This document shows positions 25,706-34,724 of a DNA stretch of 64,000 bases, piece after piece; position 1 is the stretch's first letter, and each line of letters starts with the position of its first letter. The position numbers and the translations under genes are program-made. This DNA comes from DSSB01 sp046346845 (GTDB taxonomy: Bacteria; UBA10199; DSSB01), in assembly GCA_046346845.1 (NCBI GenBank), contig JAXMHH010000005.1, positions 313,706 to 377,705 on the forward strand, in the 5' to 3' direction. A model generated the notes under the pieces. The model was not told where the DNA came from and searched no databases. It saw only the letters and a program-made list of their open reading frames with translations.

Positions 25706-26866
25706 ATGGGACGCCAAGGACGAGGAATCGGGTGGAGGCTCGCGGTGGCCGGCCTGGCCGGCTTGCTGATGCTCCCTGCCTGCGGGAATGGCGACTTCGC
25801 CTTCCCCCCCAAGGGCCCCGCCAATTCGGGCGCCGCCCCAAGCGGCATCCCCGGGGAGGCCCTTGCCTTCTTTCCCCGCAACGGCGCGCAGGCCCTGACC
25901 GAGATCTCGGGGGTCTATGTCGGCGAAAAGGTCCCGCTGGAACTGCACGGCGTGGGCGAGGAAGAAATCGCCGTCTGGTTTTCCTCCGATACCGGCAAGG
26001 GCGTCTTTCTCAGTCCGGGGGAACTCCGCCTGGTGGGCGCGGGTGAATTCGAAATCCGCGCCCATGCGGGGAATCGGGAGGTCGCCCTGCGCGTCCAAGT
26101 CGACCTGTCCCGACCCCGTCCCAGCGACCCGCCGATCGTGACACCCCCGGAGAATCCAACGCCTATGCCGAGCGCCTCGCCCACACCTCCGCCGACCCCG
26201 AGGCCAACGCCGAGCCCTACCTCGACGCCCAGCCCCACGCCCACGGCCCTCCCCTCCCCCATACCCCAACCAACGCCTAGTGCCTGGCCGACGCCGCTTC
26301 CCTCCGATCCCTTCGCCGATGAGGTCGTCGCCTTTCATCCGGGCAGCCATGCCGGCTTCGGCTCCGACCGCTTTCCCGAGGTGGTGCTGGGTCCTCCGAA
26401 GGGCGGCGGCCTGCAGACCGGCAGTTTCGATGTCTTGTCCCTGGGCATTGGCGGCGACATCGTCTTGAAATCGGCGACGCCCTTTTTCAACGGGCCCGGT
26501 CCCGACCTGATCGTCTTCGAAAACGCCTTTTACGCCGGCGGCAATCCCCAAGCCCCCTTCGCGGAGCCGGGGGAGGTCGCGGTCAGCCAAGACGGCCTTC
26601 AGTTCTTCGCCTTTCCCTGCGCCAGCGGAAACCGAGACGCATTTTATCCCGGCTGCGCCGGGGTCCATCCCGTCCTCGCCAATCCGGAGCTCAATGCCAT
26701 TGACCCCACCGATCCCGCGGCCGCGGGGGGAGATGCCTTCGATTTGGAGTCCTTGGGTCTGCCCTGGGCACGCTATGTCCGGATCCGGGATCTGGGCAGC
26801 GGAGGCGGGGGCAATTCGGCCGGCTTTGACTTGGACGCCGTCAGCTTCATCCACCAAACCTTGTGA
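25706..26866 (+). CDS. Lipoprotein with Pro-Thr linker and VFENAF surface domain
   Basis: 386 residues. A lipobox (LMLPAC) comes first, then an N-terminal beta domain (about 50-135; NREVALRVQVDLS), then a low-complexity Pro/Thr/Ser linker (about 150-200), then a C-terminal domain with DVLSLGIGGDIVLKS and GPGPDLIVFENAFYAGGN. I have seen this DLIVFENAF-type domain in cell-surface proteins next to TonB receptors; its biochemical role is not established to my knowledge. It is 18 bp after the propeller lipoprotein gene and so part of the B12 operon. The linker suggests it extends away from the outer membrane. Confidence 0.7.
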   Translation: MGRQGRGIGWRLAVAGLAGLLMLPACGNGDFAFPPKGPANSGAAPSGIPGEALAFFPRNGAQALTEISGVYVGEKVPLELHGVGEEEIAVWFSSDTGKGVFLSPGELRLVGAGEFEIRAHAGNREVALRVQVDLSRPRPSDPPIVTPPENPTPMPSASPTPPPTPRPTPSPTSTPSPTPTALPSPIPQPTPSAWPTPLPSDPFADEVVAFHPGSHAGFGSDRFPEVVLGPPKGGGLQTGSFDVLSLGIGGDIVLKSATPFFNGPGPDLIVFENAFYAGGNPQAPFAEPGEVAVSQDGLQFFAFPCASGNRDAFYPGCAGVHPVLANPELNAIDPTDPAAAGGDAFDLESLGLPWARYVRIRDLGSGGGGNSAGFDLDAVSFIHQTL

Positions 26867-26877
26867 AGGAGAAAGAG

Positions 26878-28299
26878 ATGTCTCCAAACTTCTGCATCGC
26901 GCCACGCCCCCGACTCGACCTCTCGGATCAGGTCTGCCGAGCTCCCAAGGATATTTCCCCGGCCTCCGAAGCGCAGGCCCCGGCCTTCGTCAGGGCCACT
27001 CCCCCCTTGGAATCCGCGGAGCCACTCCCGCCGCCCTGGATCCGGGACAGCGCCGAATTCCGCCGGGCCCTGCTGCGCAACGCCTTTGGGAATCCCCCGC
27101 CCCCGAGCTCAAACTCCGGCCCTGACTTTGGAAATCCCCTGGCCTACAGCCTCTGGGCCCTGCTCCCCGCCGGCTGCAGCGAACACCCTCCCTTGGGCTC
27201 CGAAGCCGGGAACGGCGGCGGCGACGGCGGCACCGACGCCACCGGCCCTCGCCCCCTGCGCCTGGCGGGTTTTGAAGTTCACGACACCACCCCTTGCGGG
27301 GCGCAGGGCATGGTCACGGACCTCGACGAGGGGCTGGGGGTCTGCGCCAACTACGTCAGCAACCACCATCACCTGTTCTCCTGGGATGCCGCCCGATCCG
27401 GCGTCGCGACCTCCATCGTCCCCCTGAGCTACGCTCCCGACCAATTGCTGCACGGCAGCGGCGGCGAGATCTACATCACCACCCACCAAAGTCCCGGTTT
27501 GGCGGTGGTGAACCCCGCGGAGTCGAGCGAATCCCACCACGCCTTTCCCGCCTCGATCCCCACCTCGGGACATTCTTCCCGCGGGCGGAGCCTGAGCGCA
27601 ATCCAACCGGCCTTTCCCAAGGGTCTCGTCGAACTCGGCGACCAAATCTTCGTCGCCACTTCCAATTACGACGTCGTCCACGACGATTACCAACCCGGGA
27701 CGGTGCTGGCCTACCAGATCGGAACCGGAAATTTTGGGGTGCTGAGCACCTCCGGATATAACCCTACTTCCGTGGGCAGCTCGGCGGGGCGGCTCCTGGT
27801 GGTGAGCAGCGGCGCCATCGACCGTTACGGCGCCGCCTCCACCGACGGCTTCCTCGACGTCTTCGACCCGCTGAGCCACGAGCGGCTTCGCAGCATCCCC
27901 TTGGGCCGGCGGGGCGCGGGGGTCTCGGGGGAATTGGCGATCAGCCCCGACGGGAGGTTTGCCCTCCTGCCCACCGCCGACAACAGCGGAGGCCTCCTCG
28001 TCGTGGACCTGGTGAGCAGCGGTCTCCGGGAAATTTCCCTGGCCGGGGCGGGGGTCTCGGGCAGCCGGATCTTCTTCCCGAACCTGAGCTTCAGCGGCGA
28101 CGGAAGCTCCGCCCTGGTGGCCAATTTCAACGACGGCCGGGTCTACCCCGTCGCGCTCTCGGACGGGCTCAGCGGACCGGCCCTGACCCTGGACCCCAAT
28201 ACCGCCGACGGAATCGGATTGAGCGACGGATTGCGGATTGGGGGGGATTACTTTTTCGGGCTAGGCCCCCAATTGCTGAAGGTTCGCAGCCGGCCCTAG
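26878..28299 (+). CDS. Beta-propeller protein with an internal lipobox, B12 operon
   Basis: 473 residues. I chose the ATG at 26878 because AAGGAG lies 6 bp upstream; a GTG at 26863 overlapping the previous stop is possible. The N-terminus is not a signal peptide; a hydrophobic stretch with a lipobox-like ALLPAGC appears only at Cys100, followed by a Gly/Asp-rich linker as in a mature lipoprotein. From about 130 onward are WD/NHL-like beta repeats (LAISPDGRFALLPTADNSGG, SFSGDGSSALVANFNDGRVY) typical of a beta-propeller. It probably joins the BtuB complex at the surface. The displaced lipobox is odd: either the true start lies internally at a rare codon, or the first 95 residues are a recent extension. 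Confidence 0.65.
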   Translation: MSPNFCIAPRPRLDLSDQVCRAPKDISPASEAQAPAFVRATPPLESAEPLPPPWIRDSAEFRRALLRNAFGNPPPPSSNSGPDFGNPLAYSLWALLPAGCSEHPPLGSEAGNGGGDGGTDATGPRPLRLAGFEVHDTTPCGAQGMVTDLDEGLGVCANYVSNHHHLFSWDAARSGVATSIVPLSYAPDQLLHGSGGEIYITTHQSPGLAVVNPAESSESHHAFPASIPTSGHSSRGRSLSAIQPAFPKGLVELGDQIFVATSNYDVVHDDYQPGTVLAYQIGTGNFGVLSTSGYNPTSVGSSAGRLLVVSSGAIDRYGAASTDGFLDVFDPLSHERLRSIPLGRRGAGVSGELAISPDGRFALLPTADNSGGLLVVDLVSSGLREISLAGAGVSGSRIFFPNLSFSGDGSSALVANFNDGRVYPVALSDGLSGPALTLDPNTADGIGLSDGLRIGGDYFFGLGPQLLKVRSRP

Positions 28300-28525
28300 C
28301 CGGCCCGAACCAAAAACCCAAAACCGCCGATAATTAAAATTGGCCCCTCCCAGCCCTTGACGCATCGCAGCGCCGGGGGTACGGAGGAGAACAGGGCCGG
28401 CTCGGCGAGAGAGTAACCTTTCGGTTACGTCCAGGGTTGACAAGGGCGTACAGAAGGGTTAGTCGCCCTGGGCACGCGGGGTGTTCTCTGTACAAGCAAA
28501 TGTTCGGTGGGAATTTCCTAAGCGC

Positions 28526-29311
28526 ATGGCTTCTATCTTTATCTACAATCGGTCCCGCGGAAAATGCGTCGAGCTGAGCACCCCTCGGATCGCCGAGGAA
28601 GATATCGACCAGCTCAAGTCCGCCCTGCCCGCCAACCTTGAGGGCATCTCCTTCGCCTCCCCGATCGACACCTTCGAAGACAAGACCGTCCCGGAACTGC
28701 GCATTGAAGACCGGGAATCGCGCGTCGCCGAGTACCTCAAGAGCATCGGCAACAAACTGGAACAACTGCAGCAGGTCCCGGGTGCCATCCGCTTCTACGA
28801 CCTCGCCTTCCGCCTGAGCGGCTCCAGCGAGGTGCTGATGATGAAGGCGCGGGCCTTGAGCCAATACGGCCAGGCCGACCAGGCCACCCGGCTGCTCAAC
28901 CGCCTCGCCGACAAGCACCCCGAGGCCCCCGAGCCCCACTTTATGTACGGGAAGCTCGCCTTGAGCCGCGCGGATTACGCCCAGGCCGAGACCCATTTCG
29001 CCGAGGCGCAACGGAGGCTGCGGGAGAGCAATGTCGAGCACAAGCAGCTGGCGGAGATCTTGGCGGTCTACCAGCGCTTCGTCTCCATCTACCTCGACCG
29101 CGACAAGCTCTTCACCCGCGACCTGCTGCCTGAGGCCTGCATCGCCGAGATTCGTCGGTTGCGGCAGCGCACCCAGGCCCTGCTCCGGGATATTCGGAGC
29201 GACGACAAGGCCGAGATCCAGGGCATGGTCTTCTTCCTAGAAACCCAGGACAAGATTTTCGAAAAATGGCTGGATGAAATGGGCGCCCCGCGTGAGGAAA
29301 ACCTCGCTTAA
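28526..29311 (+). CDS. TPR protein of unknown function
   Basis: 261 residues from ATG 28526 (MASIFIYNRSRGKCVELSTP); a longer start at 28481 is possible, and no strong ribosome site supports either. The N-terminal part is a small beta/alpha domain. It is followed by about three TPR-like helical hairpins (KLEQLQQVPGAIRFYDLAFR, EPHFMYGKLALSRADYAQAE) and a helical C-terminus. It is probably cytoplasmic, as no signal peptide is visible. The stop overlaps the start of btuF, so the two are translationally linked, which ties it loosely to B12 uptake. Confidence 0.7.
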   Translation: MASIFIYNRSRGKCVELSTPRIAEEDIDQLKSALPANLEGISFASPIDTFEDKTVPELRIEDRESRVAEYLKSIGNKLEQLQQVPGAIRFYDLAFRLSGSSEVLMMKARALSQYGQADQATRLLNRLADKHPEAPEPHFMYGKLALSRADYAQAETHFAEAQRRLRESNVEHKQLAEILAVYQRFVSIYLDRDKLFTRDLLPEACIAEIRRLRQRTQALLRDIRSDDKAEIQGMVFFLETQDKIFEKWLDEMGAPREENLA

Positions 29312-30224
29312 GCAATGCGGAGCCCCTTGGCTCCTCCTGATCGCGATCGCCTGGTGGCTGCCCCGGCCGGGCTTCGCCTATTCCCGCATCGTCTCCCTCA
29401 AGCCCAACTTGACCGAAATCCTCTTTGCGCTCGGGGCCGGCCCCCAAGTAGTCGGCGTCACGCAATGGTGCAAGCGGCCGGAGGAGGCCAAAAAGCTCCC
29501 CAAGGTCGCCGACTACGTCAAGGCCTTCCCCGAGGAGATCCTCCGCCTCCAACCCGACCTTGTCTTGGGCACCGTCGAGAACGGCTCCCAGAAAGAGGTG
29601 CAGTTCCTGATCGATCGCGGCGTCACGGTCTTGACCCTGGGGAGCCGGGAGGACAGCTCCCCTCGCGAGGTGGAAAGGCTCAAATCCCTCGGCTTCGATA
29701 TCGCCGCGCTCGGCTTCGGGACCCTCGAGCAGACCATGCGCTCCATCGAAGCGCTCGGCGCCCTGCTCGAGCGGCGGGAGGCGGCGCGGGCGATGACCGC
29801 CAAGATGGCCGCCGAATTAGCCGAGCTGCGGGCGGCCGCGGCGCCACTCCCCAAGACCAAGGTGCTCTATGTGGTCGGCTACCAACCGCTGGTGGTCGCC
29901 GGCGGGGGCAATTTCTTCGATGAGGCGGGACCCTACGTGGGCGCCGAGAACGTCGCACGCCAGAGCCGCCTGAAATACCCGTATTACACGACGGAATTAT
30001 TGATCCGTTCGGCCCCGGAGGTGATCTTGGATTTCGCGATGGGCTCCGAGAACTCGCCGGCCGCGCGCCAGGGGCGGGAGGACTTTTGGCGGCAATTTCC
30101 CTCCATCCCCGCGGTGAAAAACGGGCGCGTCTACGAACTGGACATCGAAAAGATGCGCGCGGTGCCCAGCCTTCCGGAGACCTTTAAGGAAATCTTCCAG
30201 CTATTGCACCCGAGGGGGACATGA
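29274..30224 (+). CDS. btuF: Periplasmic cobalamin-binding protein
   Basis: 316 residues in the class III substrate-binding fold (BtuF/FhuD type): SRIVSLKPNLTEILFALGAG, VADYVKAFPEEILRLQPDLV and the late AVKNGRVYELD. It should carry B12 from the outer membrane to the BtuCD permease. The signal peptide core is WLLLIAIAWWLPRPGFA. The start may be ATG 29274, overlapping the previous gene by 38 bp, or GTG 29292 (MRKTSLKQ), which would give a more usual signal length. The B12 assignment rests on the riboswitch-linked btuB upstream. No btuCD genes follow; they are at 41843. Confidence 0.85.
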   Translation: MKWAPRVRKTSLKQCGAPWLLLIAIAWWLPRPGFAYSRIVSLKPNLTEILFALGAGPQVVGVTQWCKRPEEAKKLPKVADYVKAFPEEILRLQPDLVLGTVENGSQKEVQFLIDRGVTVLTLGSREDSSPREVERLKSLGFDIAALGFGTLEQTMRSIEALGALLERREAARAMTAKMAAELAELRAAAAPLPKTKVLYVVGYQPLVVAGGGNFFDEAGPYVGAENVARQSRLKYPYYTTELLIRSAPEVILDFAMGSENSPAARQGREDFWRQFPSIPAVKNGRVYELDIEKMRAVPSLPETFKEIFQLLHPRGT

Positions 30225-30601
30225 GCATGAGTCCCAGTCCCAAGCCCGGCGCCCTCGTCTGGTACCGCGTCTACACGGTCCTAATGACCGTCCTCTACGT
30301 ATCCCTGGTCTTGATCCTAGGCGCCCTGCTCCTCTTCTCGAAAAAATGGCTGCCCCACGCCGATCCCGACCTCCCGCCCTGGTTGGGACTGGCTTACCTG
30401 GCCTTCCTCGCCTTCACCAGCCTCAGTCTGGCCGTCCTCTTCCTGGTCTCCTTTTTCCTCCCCCGGAGCCCCGGCGCCTGGACCTACCATATCATCTTGA
30501 TTTGTCTGGGCATGAGCAGCCCCTGCTTCATCCCGATCTCGGTGCCGCTGCTCATCTTTTGGCTGCAAGACCCGGTGAAGGACTATTTTGGAAAAAACTG
30601 A
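30221..30601 (+). CDS. Small integral membrane protein
   Basis: 126 residues with about four hydrophobic segments (VLMTVLYVSLVLILGALLLF, LAYLAFLAFTSLSLAVLFLV, YHIILICLGM and the C-terminal SVPLLIFWL). The start codon overlaps the btuF stop as ATGA, indicating translational coupling. I do not recognise a family. An inner-membrane helper for the btuF-linked transport step is possible but unproven. Confidence 0.7.
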   Translation: MSMSPSPKPGALVWYRVYTVLMTVLYVSLVLILGALLLFSKKWLPHADPDLPPWLGLAYLAFLAFTSLSLAVLFLVSFFLPRSPGAWTYHIILICLGMSSPCFIPISVPLLIFWLQDPVKDYFGKN

Positions 30602-30641
30602 TTTTGTTTGACGATTCCCCCGCTCCCGATATTTTGCGCCC

Positions 30642-31394
<753 letters not shown>

Positions 31395-31436
31395 AGCCAT
31401 GAGCTCCATTCCCTAAGAGGCTGTTGAAATCGGAAA

Positions 31437-32369
31437 TTACAGGTTGAGCGGCAAGAAGCTGTTGCCGAAGTCGTCGCTGCGCAGCACGACGTCGTTGTCT
31501 CCCACCACCACGCCGCTGTTTCCCACGAAAGAAACCCCTTCGAAACCGTCCAAATTATCCCCCGCCGGCGTAATGTCCTGCCAGGTCATGCCCCCGTCGG
31601 CGGTGCGCCCGATGAAGTTTTGCCCCACCACGATCCCGTTCAAATGGTCCGGCTGGAAGAAGAGCTGGCGCAGGTTGGCCAAGACGCCCAGCTGGACCTT
31701 CTGCCAGCTGGCGCCGCCGTCGGTGGTCCGCAAGATCGCCGAGCTGTCGCCCACGGCGATGGCGGTTTGGGGGTCGAAGGCCACCACGTCCCAGAGCAGC
31801 GATTGGGTGCCGCTGGCCTGGATGCCCCAACTCTTCCCGCCGTCGAAGGTCCGGTAGATGCTGCCCGCGCCTCCCACCACCCAAGCCTCGTTGGGATTGG
31901 CGAAAGAGATCGCATTGAGCACGACCCCCGAGGGCAGGTTGACGCCGCCCCAGCTGACTCCGCCGTCCGCGGTTCTGAGGATTAGGCCGTTGTCCCCCAC
32001 CACATAACCGCTGTTCGCGTCCAAAAACTGGAGGTCGTGGAGATCATCCCCGATATTGGTCTTTTGCTGGACCCAAGTGACCCCTCCGTCGGAACTGGTG
32101 AGGAAGGTGCCCTTTTGTCCGATCGCGAAGAGCTGGGTCGCGGAAAAGTAGAGCGCCTTGGAGAGGTCCCGCGTCGTGCCGCTGGTCTGGGCTTGGAAGG
32201 TCTGGCCGCCGTCCGCGCTGGTGAAGATCCGCCCCTGGCTGCCCACCGCGACCAAGGCCTGGGGGCTGAGCAGGGACACTCCCAAAAGGAAATTATCCGG
32301 CGGGCTCCCGCTCCCGCAGGCGGCCAGGGCGGTCGTCAGGCAAAGAAAAGTCAAGAGTCGGCGAAGCAT
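31437..32369 (-). CDS. Ycf48-like beta-propeller lipoprotein
   Basis: 310 residues. A lipobox (ALAAC at about residue 18) precedes a seven-bladed propeller built of repeats of the form GxxGxIxxTxDGGxxW, seen as GRIFTSADGGQTFQAQ, GLILRTADGGVSWGG, GSIYRTFDGGKSWGIQ and AILRTTDGGASWQKV. This is the Ycf48/HCF136 or BNR-repeat type, usually extracytoplasmic in non-photosynthetic bacteria with no fixed function. It lies 61 bp downstream of the TPR gene at 32431-34119 in the same direction, so the two may share a transcript. An AAGGAG-type site precedes the ATG. Confidence 0.85.
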   Translation of the reverse strand: MLRRLLTFLCLTTALAACGSGSPPDNFLLGVSLLSPQALVAVGSQGRIFTSADGGQTFQAQTSGTTRDLSKALYFSATQLFAIGQKGTFLTSSDGGVTWVQQKTNIGDDLHDLQFLDANSGYVVGDNGLILRTADGGVSWGGVNLPSGVVLNAISFANPNEAWVVGGAGSIYRTFDGGKSWGIQASGTQSLLWDVVAFDPQTAIAVGDSSAILRTTDGGASWQKVQLGVLANLRQLFFQPDHLNGIVVGQNFIGRTADGGMTWQDITPAGDNLDGFEGVSFVGNSGVVVGDNDVVLRSDDFGNSFLPLNL

Positions 32370-32430
32370 GGATCCTCCTTGGAATTCTCCCCAGAGGAAT
32401 TGCTTCGCCGACTCCAGAAGGCAAGATATT

Positions 32431-34119
32431 TTATTTATTCTCCAGCTTTTTCAGGGCCGCCTCGGCGGTGGCCCGGCGTCCCGGATCGCCGGACAGGATG
32501 GAGACCGTGCCGTAAATGGCGGACCGCGTTTTGGGGCAGGCGCCGAAGGTGCCGATCAGGTCGGCCGAGCTCAACAAGGTATCCGCCGTGCCGGTATCCA
32601 GCTTGGCCTGTCCGCTCAGTCGGATCAATTTCAGGACCGGCAGGCTGCCGGTGTCGCTCCCGCTCGCCAGCTTCGCCAGGAAGGCGGCGGCGCGGTCCTT
32701 GAGGTCGCCCGATTCGGTCGCGACGATGTCCTTCAGGGCGCCCTCGATATTGACGGACTTGCCAAGCGCGAGGCGGCTGCGGACGGCGGCCAGCAAGTCG
32801 AGCTCCTTGCGCTCTTCCTTGGCCAGCTTGTCGAGGCTGGTGTCCTGGCTATTGGCGATGTCCCAGGCCTGGCCGAATTGGCCCCAAAAGCCGTTCGCGT
32901 CCTTGGCCGAGGCGGTGTAGCGGCTGGAGATCTCCTCTTCCCAGGCATTGGTCGCGACCAGGCTGGCCATGCGGGTCTTCTCGCCCTCGTACTGCTTGAG
33001 AAAACCGTAGGCGTCGGCCAAGCCCGGGGGAATTTCCTCCTGGAAGATCTTCTCCGCCGAGGCGCCGTCCTTCGCGGCAATGGACTTGCCCGCCTTCTCC
33101 AGTTTTTCGAGCAGGGCCTTCTCGCCCTTGGCGGCGTCGCCATCGCCCAGGAGCTTGAGGCCCTGTTCACGGACGGTCTCGAAGGCCTTCACCGCGTCCT
33201 CGGTGCGGCCGTCGGTCAAGGCCTGATAGGCCTCGAAGAGCGGCGCGAGCCTTTGCAGGGCGGGGTCGTTGTCGGCCTTGGCGAACCTCGCGAGAACCCC
33301 GAAGACCTCCTTCGCGAGCATGCCGAGTTTTTCCGGGATCAGTTTCGCGTCTTTGGGGTCCAGCGGGGGCAACTGGGCCAGATCTAAAGTTTCCATGGCC
33401 ATTCCCAGGAGCTGCTGGCAGGCCTTCTCTTTTTCGGCCTTGGATTTGCCGTGCAGCTTCGCCAAGCCCTGTTCCGCGGCCTTCAGCCCTTCTATTTCCT
33501 TGTCGGCGTTGTGCGCCAGCAAGGCGGCTCGGTCCAGGCCCAATTCCAATTGTAAGATTTGGACCGTCTTCACGAACTCGGCCTGCTTCTCCTTCGGCAC
33601 CCGAGGCATGATCTGCTTCATCTGCGCCAAAACGGAAAGGTTGGCGTCGGTGCGCAGGGCCCGGACCTGCAGCAAGGAGGGATCCAGCAGGAGCAGCTCA
33701 TTATAATGGTCATGGGCCTGGAACAGGTCGCCGGTGGCGTGCTCCGCCTTGGCGAGGCTCAGCAGGATGCGCACGTCGCCGGGATTGGTCTGGTGGGCCT
33801 TTTGGTAATATCCCAAGGCCTTCTTGAAATTCTCTTTTTTAAAGTATTCGTCTCCCTTGCGCCGGAAGCTCTCGGCCTTTTTCGCCTGGTCGGGGGTCAC
33901 CTCTTTCGACGAGGGGCCCTCCGGCTGCGGCGGCTGCGCGGTGAGAGGATGGGTCGGCACCCGTCCCGTCTTTTTGAGGATGCCCTCGAGGACATGGCTG
34001 CCTTGAAAGGGCATCTTGGGAGAAGCTTCGGGGCCCGACTTGCCGGGGGCCTGGGGATCGTCAACGGGTAGGGGAAGGGGTACGGCAGGGCTGCCGCTTG
34101 GAGCGATAGGCGGGGTCAT
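32431..34119 (-). CDS. TPR protein homologous to the N-terminal half of the giant protein at 6014
   Basis: 562 residues. It begins with a Pro-rich leader (1-75), then TPR units (GDEYFKKENFKKALGYYQKA) and a helical region that aligns by eye with residues about 430-720 of the 1979-residue protein. For example, FGVLARFAKADNDPALQRLA here matches FDLLAKFAKTDSDPAIQKRA there, and both continue with the pattern AVKAFE/ATKAFE. It lacks the CxxCH segments, the hydrophobic core and the nuclease tail. No signal peptide. The ATG at 34119 follows AGGAGG. A sigma-54 promoter lies about 180 bp upstream. It may be a partner or a reduced paralogue of the giant protein. Confidence 0.75.
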   Translation of the reverse strand: MTPPIAPSGSPAVPLPLPVDDPQAPGKSGPEASPKMPFQGSHVLEGILKKTGRVPTHPLTAQPPQPEGPSSKEVTPDQAKKAESFRRKGDEYFKKENFKKALGYYQKAHQTNPGDVRILLSLAKAEHATGDLFQAHDHYNELLLLDPSLLQVRALRTDANLSVLAQMKQIMPRVPKEKQAEFVKTVQILQLELGLDRAALLAHNADKEIEGLKAAEQGLAKLHGKSKAEKEKACQQLLGMAMETLDLAQLPPLDPKDAKLIPEKLGMLAKEVFGVLARFAKADNDPALQRLAPLFEAYQALTDGRTEDAVKAFETVREQGLKLLGDGDAAKGEKALLEKLEKAGKSIAAKDGASAEKIFQEEIPPGLADAYGFLKQYEGEKTRMASLVATNAWEEEISSRYTASAKDANGFWGQFGQAWDIANSQDTSLDKLAKEERKELDLLAAVRSRLALGKSVNIEGALKDIVATESGDLKDRAAAFLAKLASGSDTGSLPVLKLIRLSGQAKLDTGTADTLLSSADLIGTFGACPKTRSAIYGTVSILSGDPGRRATAEAALKKLENK

Positions 34120-34724
34120 CGGTGCCTCCTGGAAAATGCAGGTTATGGAAAAGGAGGCGAGCGGGCCGAGCTATCCCTAACACTCCCGACAAACACCCCC
34201 GAAAACCAATACGATCCCTGGCGGAAGCGAGGCCCCATCCGGTGTGCGCCCGAGTCGGAATCCAAAATTCGAAAATCCGGACCTCGCTTCCGCCGTCCCT
34301 TGGTTTTGCAAGCCAGATGCCAAGGCGCGGATGCTGTAAGCGCTGATTTTTCCATTGTATTTTTCGGGTGGAAAAAATTCCTTTCGGCGCCCCGAAGCAC
34401 AAGTGGAACCCTTTGTTTACAAAGTAGGAATTACCTGGGGTGCGCCGGGTTTTTTAGAGAGTCAGGACATCTTGGCGGGCAAAGGGACGCTGGGGCAGGA
34501 AGGACGGGTAAAAATTAGGTGTCCTCGAGATTTGCTGTTGAAGAGCTTTTGCGCGAACGGAATATCGGCGACTGCGGTTTTTCGAAAGACGCCGCAGAGA
34601 TCTCCTTGGCGAGAACATTTGCGGAAACAATTCCCTTTGCCAGCCGAATAACCTTCCGATAAGCACAACTTCCATTCTTTGCCGGGGGCACCCTGGTAGA
34701 GCGTTTGGCACACGGGGGAATTTC
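34120..34724. other. 605-bp intergenic gap between divergent genes
   Basis: This gap is lower in GC than its flanks. It holds a sigma-54 promoter facing left (34307-34322). Short open frames of up to about 120 codons exist on both strands, but none has a ribosome site plus plausible protein sequence, so I call no gene. I see no tRNA, repeat or insertion element. Confidence 0.5.
34307..34322 (-). promoter_or_regulatory. Sigma-54 promoter facing the TPR gene at 32431-34119
   Basis: In the leftward direction the sequence is TGGCATCTGGCTTGCA: TGGCAT (one mismatch) and TTGCA (perfect) with 10 nt between GG and GC. The expected start near 34297 would give a leader of about 178 nt. Confidence 0.6.

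Noticed and set aside
25118..26905. 595-codon minus-strand frame opposite the B12 lipoprotein genes
   Set aside because: It has no ribosome site and no recognisable protein pattern; the plus-strand genes have lipoboxes and linkers.
34606..34622. TTGGCGAGAACATTTGC, sigma-54-like, before the transglutaminase-like gene
   Set aside because: The spacing between GG and GC is 11, which is off by one.
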